Part shown: positions 1 to 11,104 of the stretch, piece by piece
Layout: each line of letters starts with the position of its first letter
Position numbering within the stretch: position 1 is the stretch's first letter
Assembly: GCA_003427395.1 (NCBI GenBank)
Contig: BFEA01000125.1
Coordinates: forward strand, 1,374,047 to 1,438,046
DNA: 64,000 bases
Reading direction: 5' to 3'
From: Chara braunii
Lineage: Eukaryota; Streptophyta; Charophyceae; Charales; Characeae
Notes under the pieces: generated by a model
The model's input: the letters and a program-made list of their open reading frames with translations, nothing else
Told to the model about the DNA's origin: nothing
Databases searched by the model: none
Position numbers and translations under genes: made by a program

Positions 1-1822
1 TCGACAAATCTCATCTTATATAGGAGTTTTTGATTTATACCGATTTGAGAACGCCATTTTTGCTCGTCATAAGCGCAAACCATGTTTGTGATCGGTGGAA
101 TAGATATTTTCTCATGAGTACACCTTTTATTTGTCGTAGCAGTATGCCTTGTGCTTTGATGTATGCATGCTGAATATCAAAGTACAATTGGTCGCATAAT
201 ATCTCAATTTTCATTGTTTTTCATTCATATGTTCCATTTGTTTTTTCTAAATTTATATATTTTCCTCTTATTTTATAGCATAGATGAGTTTTCTTTTTCT
301 CTTTCGCTATACTTAGTATTCATCGTATGACGCAAATGACATATGTGTGATCTAAGTTGGAGAACATGTACTTTGCGTCATAAGTCGTGCATAGTACAGT
401 TGCATCATGCCCATACGTAAGTGTCCCCGTTTTGTTGCATTCATTTAGTTTTAGAACCAGTTGGTTCGTATCATGTAGGTCGAACCCTTATTGTCACGTA
501 GTACAATGAAAAATCAAGGCTTTGGACATGATCTTTGATGTTTGGTGTGAGGGTTCATTATATGTTGGCACAATTTGACATATTCTGGAAACATCTTTGT
601 TCATTGGTATTGCGTGCACATTTTCATATGATCCATCATCATTCTATTTTGCTGCTTTCCCAAATCCACATGCTCAATATGTATGCTTCGCTTGTTGGAG
701 AATCTCACATTCTGTTTGTTGGATGACCTTGTAGTGTGCAGATGATAAGAAAACGGATTTTTTTTTTCAAACCATATCCTCGGGCATTCAATATATGTTT
801 GAGCGGGATTTATGTTCACCAGTGATAATATGTATCCCTTCAGTTCGTTCTTTATCTCTCATACTTCGGAGATATCAAGTGTTGTTTGTCGTTGATGTTT
901 GAGATCACACACTATGACAAATCTACGTAGATTCCTTGTGAAATTCTCATTTTTGGTGGTATGATGGATATCGTATGCACTATGTCTCTATGTACCATCT
1001 ATTTTTTTGTTCGTGCATTTATATAAGGTACGTTCTTTGCATTTCATACGAGTTCATGTTGTTCAATGTGACTTAGTCAACACAAAACATACGATTCTAT
1101 ATTTGGGAGCTGACTTATTGCACATTCACAAGCAGGTAGTGTCTCTATTACTTTTCTGTGCTTTTGCAAGATTTTACCAACTGTTTTTGATTTTTTTAAC
1201 ATTATTTTCATGCATGATATCATTTTTTTGGCCAAGTTGGGATTCTCTAGACTTCCAAATATAACATTTGTTGTTGTGTTTCGAATTTGTTTTAAGTTGA
1301 TTTATGTGATATTTTAAATTTTAAATATCAATCATAGTTTGATATTGAATGCAAACTTTCTTTTCAATATCCAAGCAAATATTCCCTTTAAAATTCCACG
1401 TTGTTTCTTGTCCGTGATCGAACCAAATTTAACCAGTAGGATAAGCAAATAATCTACAACAACTTATATCATTTTTTCCTTCTCCATGAAACCCTTAAAC
1501 AGTTAATCAATGTATTTATGTGACTATTTGATGATGATCCTGTATAAACTAACTTGACCACGCAGAATATACAGTCATTTTCATTATATGTTTGTATTCC
1601 TTGAGCATATATTGTACTCCCTCTACTTCAATTATGGTAGACCTGAATGTTCGTTTTATTACCTTCCATTTTTTATATCATAATTGACCTTTTGTACACT
1701 ATATTAATGCTTTAGGTTGCAGAATTTGGGTTAGCTTCATCGTACGTGCGGTTCTCCTGGATTTAAACATCACAGACATATTTCGATTAACTGTACTCGT
1801 CTCGGATCTCTTTCCTCTTTTT
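1..1822. other. AT-rich non-coding DNA
   Basis: No open frame here resembles a known protein, and all frames are short. The stretch is clearly more AT-rich than the DNA after about 5.7 kb. I see no tandem array, tRNA or snRNA. It is probably intergenic or ancient transposon DNA next to the decayed mobile-type sequence that follows. Confidence 0.6.
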
Positions 1823-2152
1823 TTATTTTTTCTTTTTGTGTTCCTTTCCTTTCTTTCCCTGTGTGTTTAGGTATGGATTTAATCTGCTAATGAGAGTCTC
1901 TTCCATCGAGGCTACTTCAGACTTCACCCCTGTCGATACTGGTATGAGTACGTACTTATGCCAATCAAATTTACGTAGCCAGTTGTACAGCTTGCACTGC
2001 ACCCCCTTCCCAATCTTCCGAGCTAGGTTGACATGTTCACACCACCTATTATCAGGTCGCAATCCTGTCTTTCCTATGTAAAAATGACTACACCATAGTG
2101 AAGCGAGTACATATGCACAATGATTTGCGTCTAAAAGACTTAGTGTATCTAC
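1823..2152 (-). pseudogene. GIY-YIG endonuclease domain fragment
   Basis: The minus-strand frame is open from 2152 to 1823. It contains HFYIGKTG (YIG codons at 2072-2080), then RWCEHVNLARK, LYNWLRK, KYVLIPV and a C-terminal METLISRLNPYLNTQ. The order YIG, a basic R..EH helix and a late E..L..LNP.LN block is that of GIY-YIG nuclease domains, in which the tyrosines, an arginine and a glutamate form the active site. The frame ends in a lysine-rich tail. There is no start codon context and a stop lies just upstream of 2152, so this is a fragment. Such domains occur in Penelope-like retroelements and in multi-copy plant and algal families. I cannot tell which. It shares its strand with the coiled-coil relic at 2337-3404 and may be the 3' end of the same decayed gene. 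Confidence 0.55.
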
Positions 2153-2336
2153 TCATGTATACTGAGTTGTCAATAAGTTCACGAAGGATCCTGACCATGA
2201 AATAGTACCACCAATGGCGAGTGATATAAACAACAGTCTATATAGCCTACTACTCTCTGAGCAGTTTTTCATTTGCTAAGTATTTACAAGTAGCTCTATT
2301 GTTGACGATACACGGTGTATATGCATCCACTTTAAC

Positions 2337-3404
2337 CTATTCGTGAGACTCCACGTCGACTCTGGCCGTTCCACCGTTCCGAGATGTCTTGGTCACTGGA
2401 TGATGTAGGTGATGAGTCGTCACCATCGTCGCTGGAGTTCGAGTTTTATTCTTCGTTGTCTTCATAGCTTGAGACATCTTGCTCATATCCTCCGGGTAGA
2501 TACGTGTTTCGATTTGGGAATTATGATTGAAGTTCTGCCCTCCGTATGTCACGAGTCCCAGTACTTTGAACAGGGCAGTCATATCTTGCGGTTTGTCTTT
2601 GTACTTGATGTCATAAGTCTTGCACAACTTTTGTCGGTCCGTGTAGTGAAGCCTCAAAAGTTGTGTATTCGTTATCGGTTCGAATCCAAAATTTATGTTC
2701 CTCTTCGTCTTTGCTGCTCTGCTCGGTCGTCTGTTCTTCGTCCTCCCGCGCTTCGGATGTGGTACAAGTGGCCGACTTGCACTCTTGCTGATATGCACTG
2801 ATGTCGGTGTATAGTCATCATGGAGTCTTGAAAGTGGTTTGGATTAACTATTGATGATACATGCGGTGTGCAGGTTCTGGTTGGTTCGTTAATCTTCTTT
2901 AAGACACCTTTGACTGCGGCAAAATCGTATTCCATCAACTTGATTTCATTGATATCTCTTCACACTTCCGACACCATCTTGTCGACTTTTTATGTGCCAA
3001 CTATATCGGCCCCACCGGTTTCTGTTTATGCATTTCTGACTTTACTTAATTCTTCCACCTTTTTTCTTGGTAGTGCTGACTCCAGAGCTTTGTCAATCAT
3101 ATCTTGAGTTTTGCTATTGTTAGTGGTTTAGTTGTTTTCTCCTCCGCTAGTCCTGTTTTCTTTTAACTTGTATTCTCGTTATTGTGTCCCTTCTCCGCTT
3201 GTGCACACTTCTTGCTTTCTGCTAACTTTGCAATCAATTGTTCAATGTTTTTTTTCATCTTCTCCATTTCCCCTCGTAGTGAACATATCTCCTCCTTGAA
3301 GTCGGCAGTAAACCACGCTCTGTTACCAGGTGGAGGAAAATCATTTTGCCTCTGCTCCCACTGCTGTCGACCGAATCTTTTTGACGAGTCCGATTCAATT
3401 TATT
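2337..3404 (-). pseudogene. Decayed gag-like or coiled-coil coding remnant
   Basis: On the minus strand the stretch 3404-3163 reads through SDSSKRFGRQQWEQRQNDF, then NRAWFTADFKEEICSLRG, then EMEKMKKNIEQLIAKLAESK and ends at a TAA. The last part is a charged heptad coiled coil, as in retroelement gag or capsid-type proteins. Further down (2938-2337) are acidic, serine-rich pieces broken by several stops and frame changes. No zinc knuckle, protease or reverse transcriptase is visible. It may be the N-terminal part of the element whose GIY-YIG piece lies at 1823-2152. Function is not assignable and this is low confidence beyond saying that it was once coding. Confidence 0.35.
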
Positions 3405-3498
3405 TTCTCCTTACTGATGTCGATCATGATTTGACTCGGCGGTCTCCTGGGTCTCCCCCGTTTGATTTGCTTCCTTCCTTGCGATGTTGATGATTATT

Positions 3499-3539
3499 AT
3501 GATGATGATGATGATGATGATGAGGAGGAGGAGGAGGAG
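3499..3539. repeat. (GAT)n(GAG)n microsatellite
   Basis: About ten GAT/ATG units run into GAG/GGA units. On the minus strand this gives a run of histidines inside a chance frame. Confidence 0.9.
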
Positions 3540-4848
3540 TGTATGTGCCTCCGTCTTGCCGACGATGAGCGTAAACACTCCATCTTCCCCGGAGTATTTG
3601 AAACCTTAGGTGTAGTTTCTTCAACAAACGCCAATGGTGAAAACGGATTAGATAATGCGTAGGAAAGGATGAAAATAATGTGAGCAATACAACAAACATG
3701 AAATTCAAACGAAAAAGAAAAAGAAAGTTCACAGAATCTTCAACCATAAAGATGAGACAAAATATGACCACATCAAAATATAATAGAAGCAAATTATGAG
3801 ACGAATTTTCAATCGTGAATAAATGTGTTTGGTAATACCCAGATGCATGATCATTCAGAAAAAAATCATGAATTCTCGCAGTTGCAACCACTAATCCACC
3901 GGTTAGTACGGTGATGAGAAAAAAAACTCACTGTAAACGTAAAGAGAAATGTTTACCAACATGCAGGCAGTGTCAATCTCCACGGGTGCTTCCTGTAAGT
4001 TCAAAGCACCGTGCATTGAGATACACACTTAAAATATTGGACAACACGTGTGAAGGTTTGCTTTCACATAATACACGTCTTGTCCATAGCATGCGACCAA
4101 CCAGTTGCGATCACCGTTCTACCTCTCTGCTCATGTAATCCTTTAAGCCATTATCATCAATATATATACCCGTTGGTCAAAATACTTCCCCGTCCAGCTG
4201 AACCCCAGTCCTTGGAGTCTCCTCTCATAATCATGTCATCGTCACGTTGTTCGTATGCTTCTGTAGTAGTGTTTTTGTCAAAAAAACGCCCTTCTCTGAA
4301 AAATCTACATCGTTTTCTGCCCTTGAAGCATTTTTGTCGTTGCTGTTGATGCTTTTATGGTCATGATGTGCTGATAAGTTCATTTTCGAAAATGTTCTGC
4401 ATCTTCATATCTCGTGAAATCCCCCGATAACGTTTTTAAGTACTCTTCCATATTTTTTTTTATCGTATGTGAATTGCAAAATTCGGAATTCAAAGTTTGA
4501 AAATTGTGTCATTATATCCCCTGAAGTACCATAGTAATGTTTCCACATATCCTTGAATTCCTTCCTCGTTCGTGAATTTTTATTAGTATTACAAATTTTG
4601 GATTTCAGAATTTGGATTTTGCTCTCGTCCTCCGAGTGTTGTATCGGTTAAACTTCCGAGTTCAGAGATAGATTTGTCTTCGTTGGTTGATATTTTTTTC
4701 GGAGAGCCTTGTCTTAAATTCATATTTGTTTCGTATACTTTTATATTATCACATTCACAAAATCCTATTTAACATTCTCACTTGGATTCCGACTAGGTTT
4801 TTATATTCGACATGTCTTTGTGTGATTCTTTTTATATTTAAAGCTACG
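3540..4848. other. AT-rich DNA without recognisable gene
   Basis: Frames are short and unlike known proteins. There is no clear repeat structure except short A and T runs. Confidence 0.5.
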
Positions 4849-5193
4849 TAGCACCGTACTCGCGTTCGGAGGTGAACGCGAACATGTTCGCCCTAACGCG
4901 AACAAGCGCCCGAAACCCTCCGAACGCGAACATAAAAAATATTAAAAAAAAACAATCTCACAAAAATCTGGAAAATATGTGTTATGTAAAATAACAATAC
5001 AAGCAATTTTTGCCTTGGAGTCATGTTCAAATTCCTAGCCAATCATGAGTTAAAAATCAAAAATCGGTTTTTTTTAATTTTTTTTTTTACGAAAAACAAT
5101 TATGTTCGCTCGAACATGTTCGTGAGCTGTTTGTGCGAATGCGCGAACACGTTCGCACGAACATAAAGGGGCGTGAACACGTTCGCCGTGCTA
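4849..5193. mobile_element. Miniature transposon with GTTCGCG-rich ends
   Basis: The two ends are inverted relatives: TAGCACCGTACTCGCGTTCG on the left, and on the right a sequence whose complement begins TAGCACGGCGAACGTGTTCA. Both subterminal parts carry many GTTCGCG and CGCGAAC words. The AT-rich core (4940-5090) resembles the core of the element near 40650-40985, although the ends differ in sequence. No target duplication is clear. Confidence 0.5.
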
Positions 5194-5587
5194 TGCAGTT
5201 TTGAAGATAAGTCTCTGTTGCCGTATCTGTGTTTCAACATCTGGTATGTCGTTCAGTAGAGAAAATGCTTTGTTGCTTTATATTTTCATCATTGTTTTTG
5301 TGTTATTTTCTTTGTTTTTGTATTACCGACACTTTCTGTCTTTTTTGTTTAGAAATGTTAAAAAGATAGGTTGCACTGTGTTATCTGTACAGTTTATGAT
5401 GAAGGTCAAAATTATCGATTGTGTTGTTTTTCACGGGTATTCCAACAATTTAAGCTCGGTGCAATATAATTCCAATACGGAGGACAAATCGTTCATGACA
5501 TATGTGTTCGTTATCATTTTGTGAAAAGTGTCGATGATCGTCAACATTTTTATGTTCACGGAGCCGACACTCCTGAAATGATGGAAA

Positions 5588-5668
5588 GTCTCTCTCTCTC
5601 TCTCTCTGTATATATATATAAAATCGTCGTTCTTTTCTCTTTTAGAGAGAGAGAGAGAGAGAGAGAGA
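5588..5668. repeat. (TC)n ... (GA)n microsatellite pair
   Basis: A CT run with TATATA is followed about 40 bases later by a GA run. The two are complementary and could fold back. Confidence 0.9.
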
Positions 5669-5849
5669 AAGAAGGTGTGCGAAACAAAAACGAATCTTCC
5701 CGCATTCTGGGGAAAAAATCATGTTTAAGGAGAAGATTTATGGTTTAAGGGGATTGATGTTGCTCACTGCCCTAATCGGCAGTGGTTGAGGACTTGGGTG
5801 GGGCCGCTGGTGACGGGGGGCGGCTAATGCAAACACCGAGCATTTTGTC

Positions 5850-6080
5850 AGTATCGAGTATTAAGAATGTATATGGCCAACACTCTCCTACACACACACG
5901 CAGACACACACTCACACCCGTGATGGCCAAGGACCCTCAGAATACCGAACAGGAGTAGCAAGCCAATAATCTCAGTTGGCTGGCACCAAGACTGCTGCAG
6001 GTGGTCAGTTGCGATGGAACCCACAACCTGCTGAATGCCACTTGCGTGCCTAACCAAGTGAGCTAGGCCGCTTGCTCGAG
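5850..6080 (-). mobile_element. tRNA-derived SINE (copy 1)
   Basis: On the minus strand a tRNA-like head carries an A box (TAGCTCACTTGG, 6065-6054) and a degenerate B box (GGTTCCATCGC, 6021-6011) at the usual distance. A non-tRNA body follows down to about 5850. The head closely matches the SINE at 22740-22990, so this is a family and not a tRNA gene. A CA-rich run lies in the body. No complete cloverleaf survives. Confidence 0.55.
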
Positions 6081-7300
6081 CTACCCCGCTTGCTTACGAT
6101 GGGAGCCTCACTTCCGTAGTATCCTTGTTTTTTGGGAAAAATTGCAACTCTACCCCGCTACCCAGTCGAGCGCCCAGCTTGCATCTATACCCTACTTTTC
6201 GTGTGTGCCAACTTATACGCGTACACGGTCCCGCAGGCCCTTGGTTGGGGAGCACAAATTTGTGCATACGCCCAGGCAAAATTGGATTTGCACATAATTT
6301 GCCTGGGTATGTGCATAATTAGCATTCCAGTAGTCGGGTATAACTGTAATTTCGCGGTACCAACCTTGGCCCTCCTCCGTCCTGGTATACGAAAAATTTG
6401 CACAGACCATTTTCCCTGTTATGATGCAAGTTGGACACCATGGATGGGTATTGCGGGTATAACGGGCACAGATGCATTTTTTTTTTTTTTTTTTTTTTTT
6501 TTTCCCTTGGCGCCGTCGGGTCGTCGACCGCGAGGACGCGAGGATCCCTGCCAGTCGCTGATTGGTTCGCTGCTTTCCGTGGAACTGTTCTGGCCCGCTT
6601 TCGGGGCTTTGTACATGTTTGTACATGGCTCCCACGCTGGAGTGTTTTCGTTCTCTCGTTGGCTGGCTGGTTTTGTTTTTTTCGTGTGCTCGTCGGTCGG
6701 GTCGTCGGCTTGTTCGTTCTTTTTGACGTCTGGCGTTTGTTTGAGGATTCAATTCCTTACGCGAGACGGGAATGTCGACCAGGGTGGTCTGAAGGGATCG
6801 TCGCGTCATTCTTCCGGGGAGGAGGGGGAAGACTGGGGAAGAGTGGGCCACAGGTGAGGGACAGTTTGGTGGGGTCGGCATCAGTCATCAGTCAGCGCTG
6901 TACCGACGCTCCCCGTCGAGCAGACTTGCCTCTCTAACGGACGAGAGAAGAGAGGGGGCGAGGGCGGGAGTCCTATTCTGCTTGCGCGTTCGGCAGCTTT
7001 TCCTTGCCACCTTGTTTCCTCAAGCAACTCAAGGCGAGAGGCGCACGGACATGAGATCATCCTGAGCGCGGAAGGCGGGTGGGGGGGGGAATGGGTGCAT
7101 TACCTGGGGAATTGCAGCTTTTGATTGCGCAGTGCCGTTGGTGGATGTAGTTGTAGAGGGGCCTATCATGCACGCTAAGTCCATCTGCTTGCTAACGTAG
7201 CGGGAGCGCGGATCCGTGCGTAAACGATGATGGTCCTGGCTTCCAATCACGGTTTGTGAATCGGAAACACAGATCGGCGGGTGGGAAACGAGAGGCAAAA
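6081..7300 (+). other. Upstream region of the ARF-GEF gene
   Basis: This stretch is GC-richer than the first 5.7 kb and holds a T27 run (6477-6503) and short inverted words around 6265-6320 (CCCAGGCAAA and TTTGCCTGGG). The promoter and 5' UTR should lie here, but I cannot place a TATA box or transcription start with confidence. An in-frame TAA at 7193 closes the reading frame upstream of the start codon. Confidence 0.45.
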
Positions 7301-7454
7301 ATGTTTTGGAGGTCCCGAGATCGAGAGCCGGCCGTCCCGGCACCTGTGGCGGACCCCAAGGTTGCATTCATCTCTAGGTCTATTGAGCGACTTTTGAAAG
7401 ATGCATCGGGGCGCAAGTACTCGCGTCTACAGCAAGCGTGCAAGGCCTATATCG
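7301..7454 (+). CDS. BIG5: Exon 1 (start; DCB N-terminus)
   Basis: Encodes residues 1-51. ATG 7301 is the first in-frame ATG after the TAA at 7193. [20 protein letters not shown] matches the first helix pair of BIG DCB domains. The donor GTAAGT at 7455 is ideal; the exon ends in phase 1. Intron 1 (7455-20025) is 12.6 kb; its repeats are listed separately. An unseen small exon in it cannot be excluded. Confidence 0.88.
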
Positions 7455-7800
7455 GTAAGTACATGGAATTGGATTCACCCCGCTTCTTTCCTGTCCACAA
7501 GTCGGGGTAAGGGAAAAGCATCTACCCTTGGCGAGGATGTATTGTTATCCATTTATATGTACGTATATATATGTATATATACACAGCCCCTCGTTTGTTG
7601 TCCTCTTCTCTCTCTCTGCCTACGGTTTACCGGGCAGTTCTATTTGTGACGATATATGCATATATATGTGTGTATATATATGTATATATGTACAGCTCAA
7701 CTTCCTGATGAGTCAGTGAAACTCGTCGAAACAGTCTGTCACAGCCCCTTGTCTGTCGTCCTCTTCTTCCTCTCTGCCTATGCTTCCCCGGGCAGTTCTC

Positions 7801-7845
<45 letters not shown>

Positions 7846-9296
7846 TCACCGGACATCTTGGAATATCCCCAGTCTTAACCGGTTGTGTTTGCTCTCGTTT
7901 TCTCTCCCCTCCGGCGTCTGACTCCTTTTTGCACCCTCACTTTATCATCATGTATTCGTGGAGTACTCCCTTCTACCAGTCGAGAAGTGAATTGCATACC
8001 GTCCTCGTTTCCTGTCACTTCCTTGACCTAAGGTTAAAAGAAGAAAGAATGTGTGGGAGGCAATCTCGCTCCCAATGGATGGGAGGCAGGGCGGAACTAA
8101 GAGGTGAACAGTTATCTCGATCGATATTTCTGCGCTACTTCTTCCCCAGCAAAATGCTCCCTCCCTTGTTCCTACCCTCAGATATGGAACAACCCTTCCG
8201 TCATCTCGATCGATCTGTTACCCTTCGTAATCTTTTATTGTCCCCTTCTTCCTCCTATCTCAGTATTCGCACCTTGTCTTAACCTTTCCTTATCTTTTAT
8301 TGTCCCCTTCTTTCTGGTCTCTCAATCTTCGCCTGCGCAAGCCCTTTCTTGCCTTCTCTTCTTTTTACTGGGTCCTCGATCTCTCCTTCATTTTCTTTGC
8401 AATGTCTCCTCCTTTTCGCCTCTTTGCTCCCAACTTCTGCATCCACATGCTGGGCGAAGCTGTGGGATGAGTGTATGGTAAGCTCTTTGAGAACTCTCGT
8501 TCGCGGCTCGTTGTTCTGATTCTACCCGCCAAACGATGACCCTTTCCCCTCACATGTTATGCTCTAAGACGACCGTCTTCCCCCGAACACAACGCACCCT
8601 AATAGTGAATGTATACAATCTATCTTTCCAGTACGGTGCAGCCATTATGAGGGTGCGTTGTGTTCTTCGTGGGAAGACGGTACTCTTTACATTTCATCGT
8701 CTGGCGTTCGGGCTGAAGAAATTACGTGGCGTTCCCGAGTCTTAGGGCATCCGCACACCCAGAAGTTTTTGGCTGCTTTCTGGTGGTATTTGCAGCCAGA
8801 TAGATCACGGTTCGCCCGTAACTTTTGCGGTCAGGTACATGTAGAAGAGTTGTAATCCGAGTTATGCTCATAGTTCTCTTCATTCCTCCATTAATGTTCG
8901 TCGATCTACTCTTCGGCCCCATACGTACCCCCATCGATCATTTGCTCTCTTTCTCCTAACTGAGCGTGAAGGAACCCTGGCGCTGTCGCGCGTTGCTTGC
9001 TTAATGCCATGCCGTTATCTCTACCACTTAGTATTATTCTCTCATCCCCGGGCTTTATAACTTTCTTTCGTTTTCAGATTCCACAGCAGCCCTCAACCTG
9101 TGTGAACCTCGCTCTCCGCCCTCCTCCCTGCTCCCCCCTCCCCGCTGTTTGCTGTCCGCTCTCCGCTCTCCTTTCCCCGCGTTTCGCTTTCCTCTCCCCG
9201 CCCTTCGCTCTCCGCTCTCCGCTCTCTGCTCTCCGCTCTCCGCTTCCCGCTTCCCGCCCCTCGCCGCTTTCTCTCTCCGCTCTCCGCTTCCCGCCC

Positions 9297-9333
<37 letters not shown>

Positions 9334-9345
9334 TCCCGCCCCTCG

Positions 9346-9379
<34 letters not shown>

Positions 9380-11072
9380 ACCGCTTCCCGCCCCTCGCCG
9401 CTCTTCGCTCTCCGCTAACTATGCTTCACACGAGGAAACTATTTTGACTGAATTTGGTTGCGGTTGCTGTCTGATTCAGTCAGAAAAGTCCAGGTGTGAG
9501 GACAGTCTTACTGTCTTGTCAGAGTCTTCTACTCATTGATTTCCTGTCGCTTGGCTGCATCGTCGGGCTCATTTCGTTTCACCGTCACTACCGGTTGCCA
9601 TGCTGTTTGCGTATCCGACATTTCGATGCGCTTTTTCTTGTTTCATTCCTCTTCTTTCCCGGGCAAGGTCTTCATTCTACCTCTTCCCCGCCTACCGTAG
9701 CCCTCCCTCTCCACTTGCTCGTGTTCTCTTCAGTCCCTGTTGTGGTGTGTTGGGGTTCTGTCTGTCGGTGGTGGAAAGAGCGTCTTTTCCGTTGGCCCGT
9801 CTCTTTACGGCGTGTTTGGCACTTTTTCGCTTGCCCTTTCAGCCGTCTCGGGCAAAAAAACGCGGCATTGGTTGCGGCAGTGGGAATATATTTCCTACGA
9901 GTCTTTCTGAGATCGTTCGCTGCAGAGTCATCCTCATCGCAAAGAACGGCATCCCTACCCAATTCTCTTGGTTGGCTGGTCGGTTGGTTGGTTGGTTCCA
10001 ACGTTATCATCTATATGTTTCCGGTGGGCGTCCTTTTGCCTGCACGTAAACCTATTCCCTATTTCTCGGCGAGGCGGCTTGCTGAAGCCGAGCACGCAAC
10101 TCACGGGCAGTCAGAAATAGCGCGAATCTGCCCCTCATTGTGGGGCAGATTGGGGGGGGGGGGAGACCACAGTCACGAACCTGCCGGGAAGCACAGCTAT
10201 TGGAGGGAAATGCACTCGATACGCGTGGGAGATAGACTACCGTCTTCCCCTGAAAACTGAAACGCACCCTCATCGTGAATGTATACAAGCCATTTTTCCG
10301 GTCCGTTACAGTCAGAGTGAGGGTGCGTTGTGTTCGGGGCAAGAGGGTGGGAGGTACTTCCACTGCAATAGATAAAAAAAAAAAGCCACACATGACAACT
10401 CGCTCACTGCCGTGATGACTCACATACTGAATCATGCGCTCACTCGATACACGCGGCCGATACCCACACCCTCGCATTCATACCTTTGTCGGCCTTTTGG
10501 CCAAGATGAAGTGTAGTATCTGTTCTGGTCAGTCTAATATCTGAAAAAAAAAAACAATAGTATTTCGCAAACACAGTCGCAGCTCCGGCAGAAAGACACG
10601 TGTCAGCGAAAGCCACGTGTCAACGAAGGCAGGTGTCACGCGTAGTGGAGTATGCAGAGGTGTCACGGGTAATCCGCGCGCTCTGTCGCTACATTCCCCT
10701 TTTCACCTCAACCTTGGTCAGTGATGCGGCGCACATGTGCGTATGTGTCACTACACCAGTGTGACCAAGGAGCGGCCGCATCACTCGCGAGGAGGTTGAG
10801 GTGATAAGGGGCCTCTCTCTCCACTACTCTCGAAATGTGCAAAACGAGAGTGTATCTTCCTCTAGGACATGGAGAGATACACGCCATGATGTTTGTCTTC
10901 TGTGCATGTCGAGTGTAGGGGAGCGAGGCCCAAGGGGAATGTAACGAGAGAGAGAGAGCGCGGACCGAAGTTGCTGCATCACGTCGCGTGTCGATTTATC
11001 CTGCGTGCCGTTCGCTTTCTTGTTTTTTTTTTTTTTTTTTTCCCGTTTGCCTGTCGTCTTTGCGCAGGGCCC

Positions 11073-11104
<32 letters not shown>

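Noticed and set aside
6132-6937. Frames of 168-241 codons upstream of exon 1
   Set aside because: They cross a T27 run, show no family resemblance and exist on both strands.
8997-9539. A 180-codon frame and its minus-strand partner in the CGCTCTC region
   Set aside because: The repeats keep every frame open; the peptides are low-complexity products of a minisatellite.
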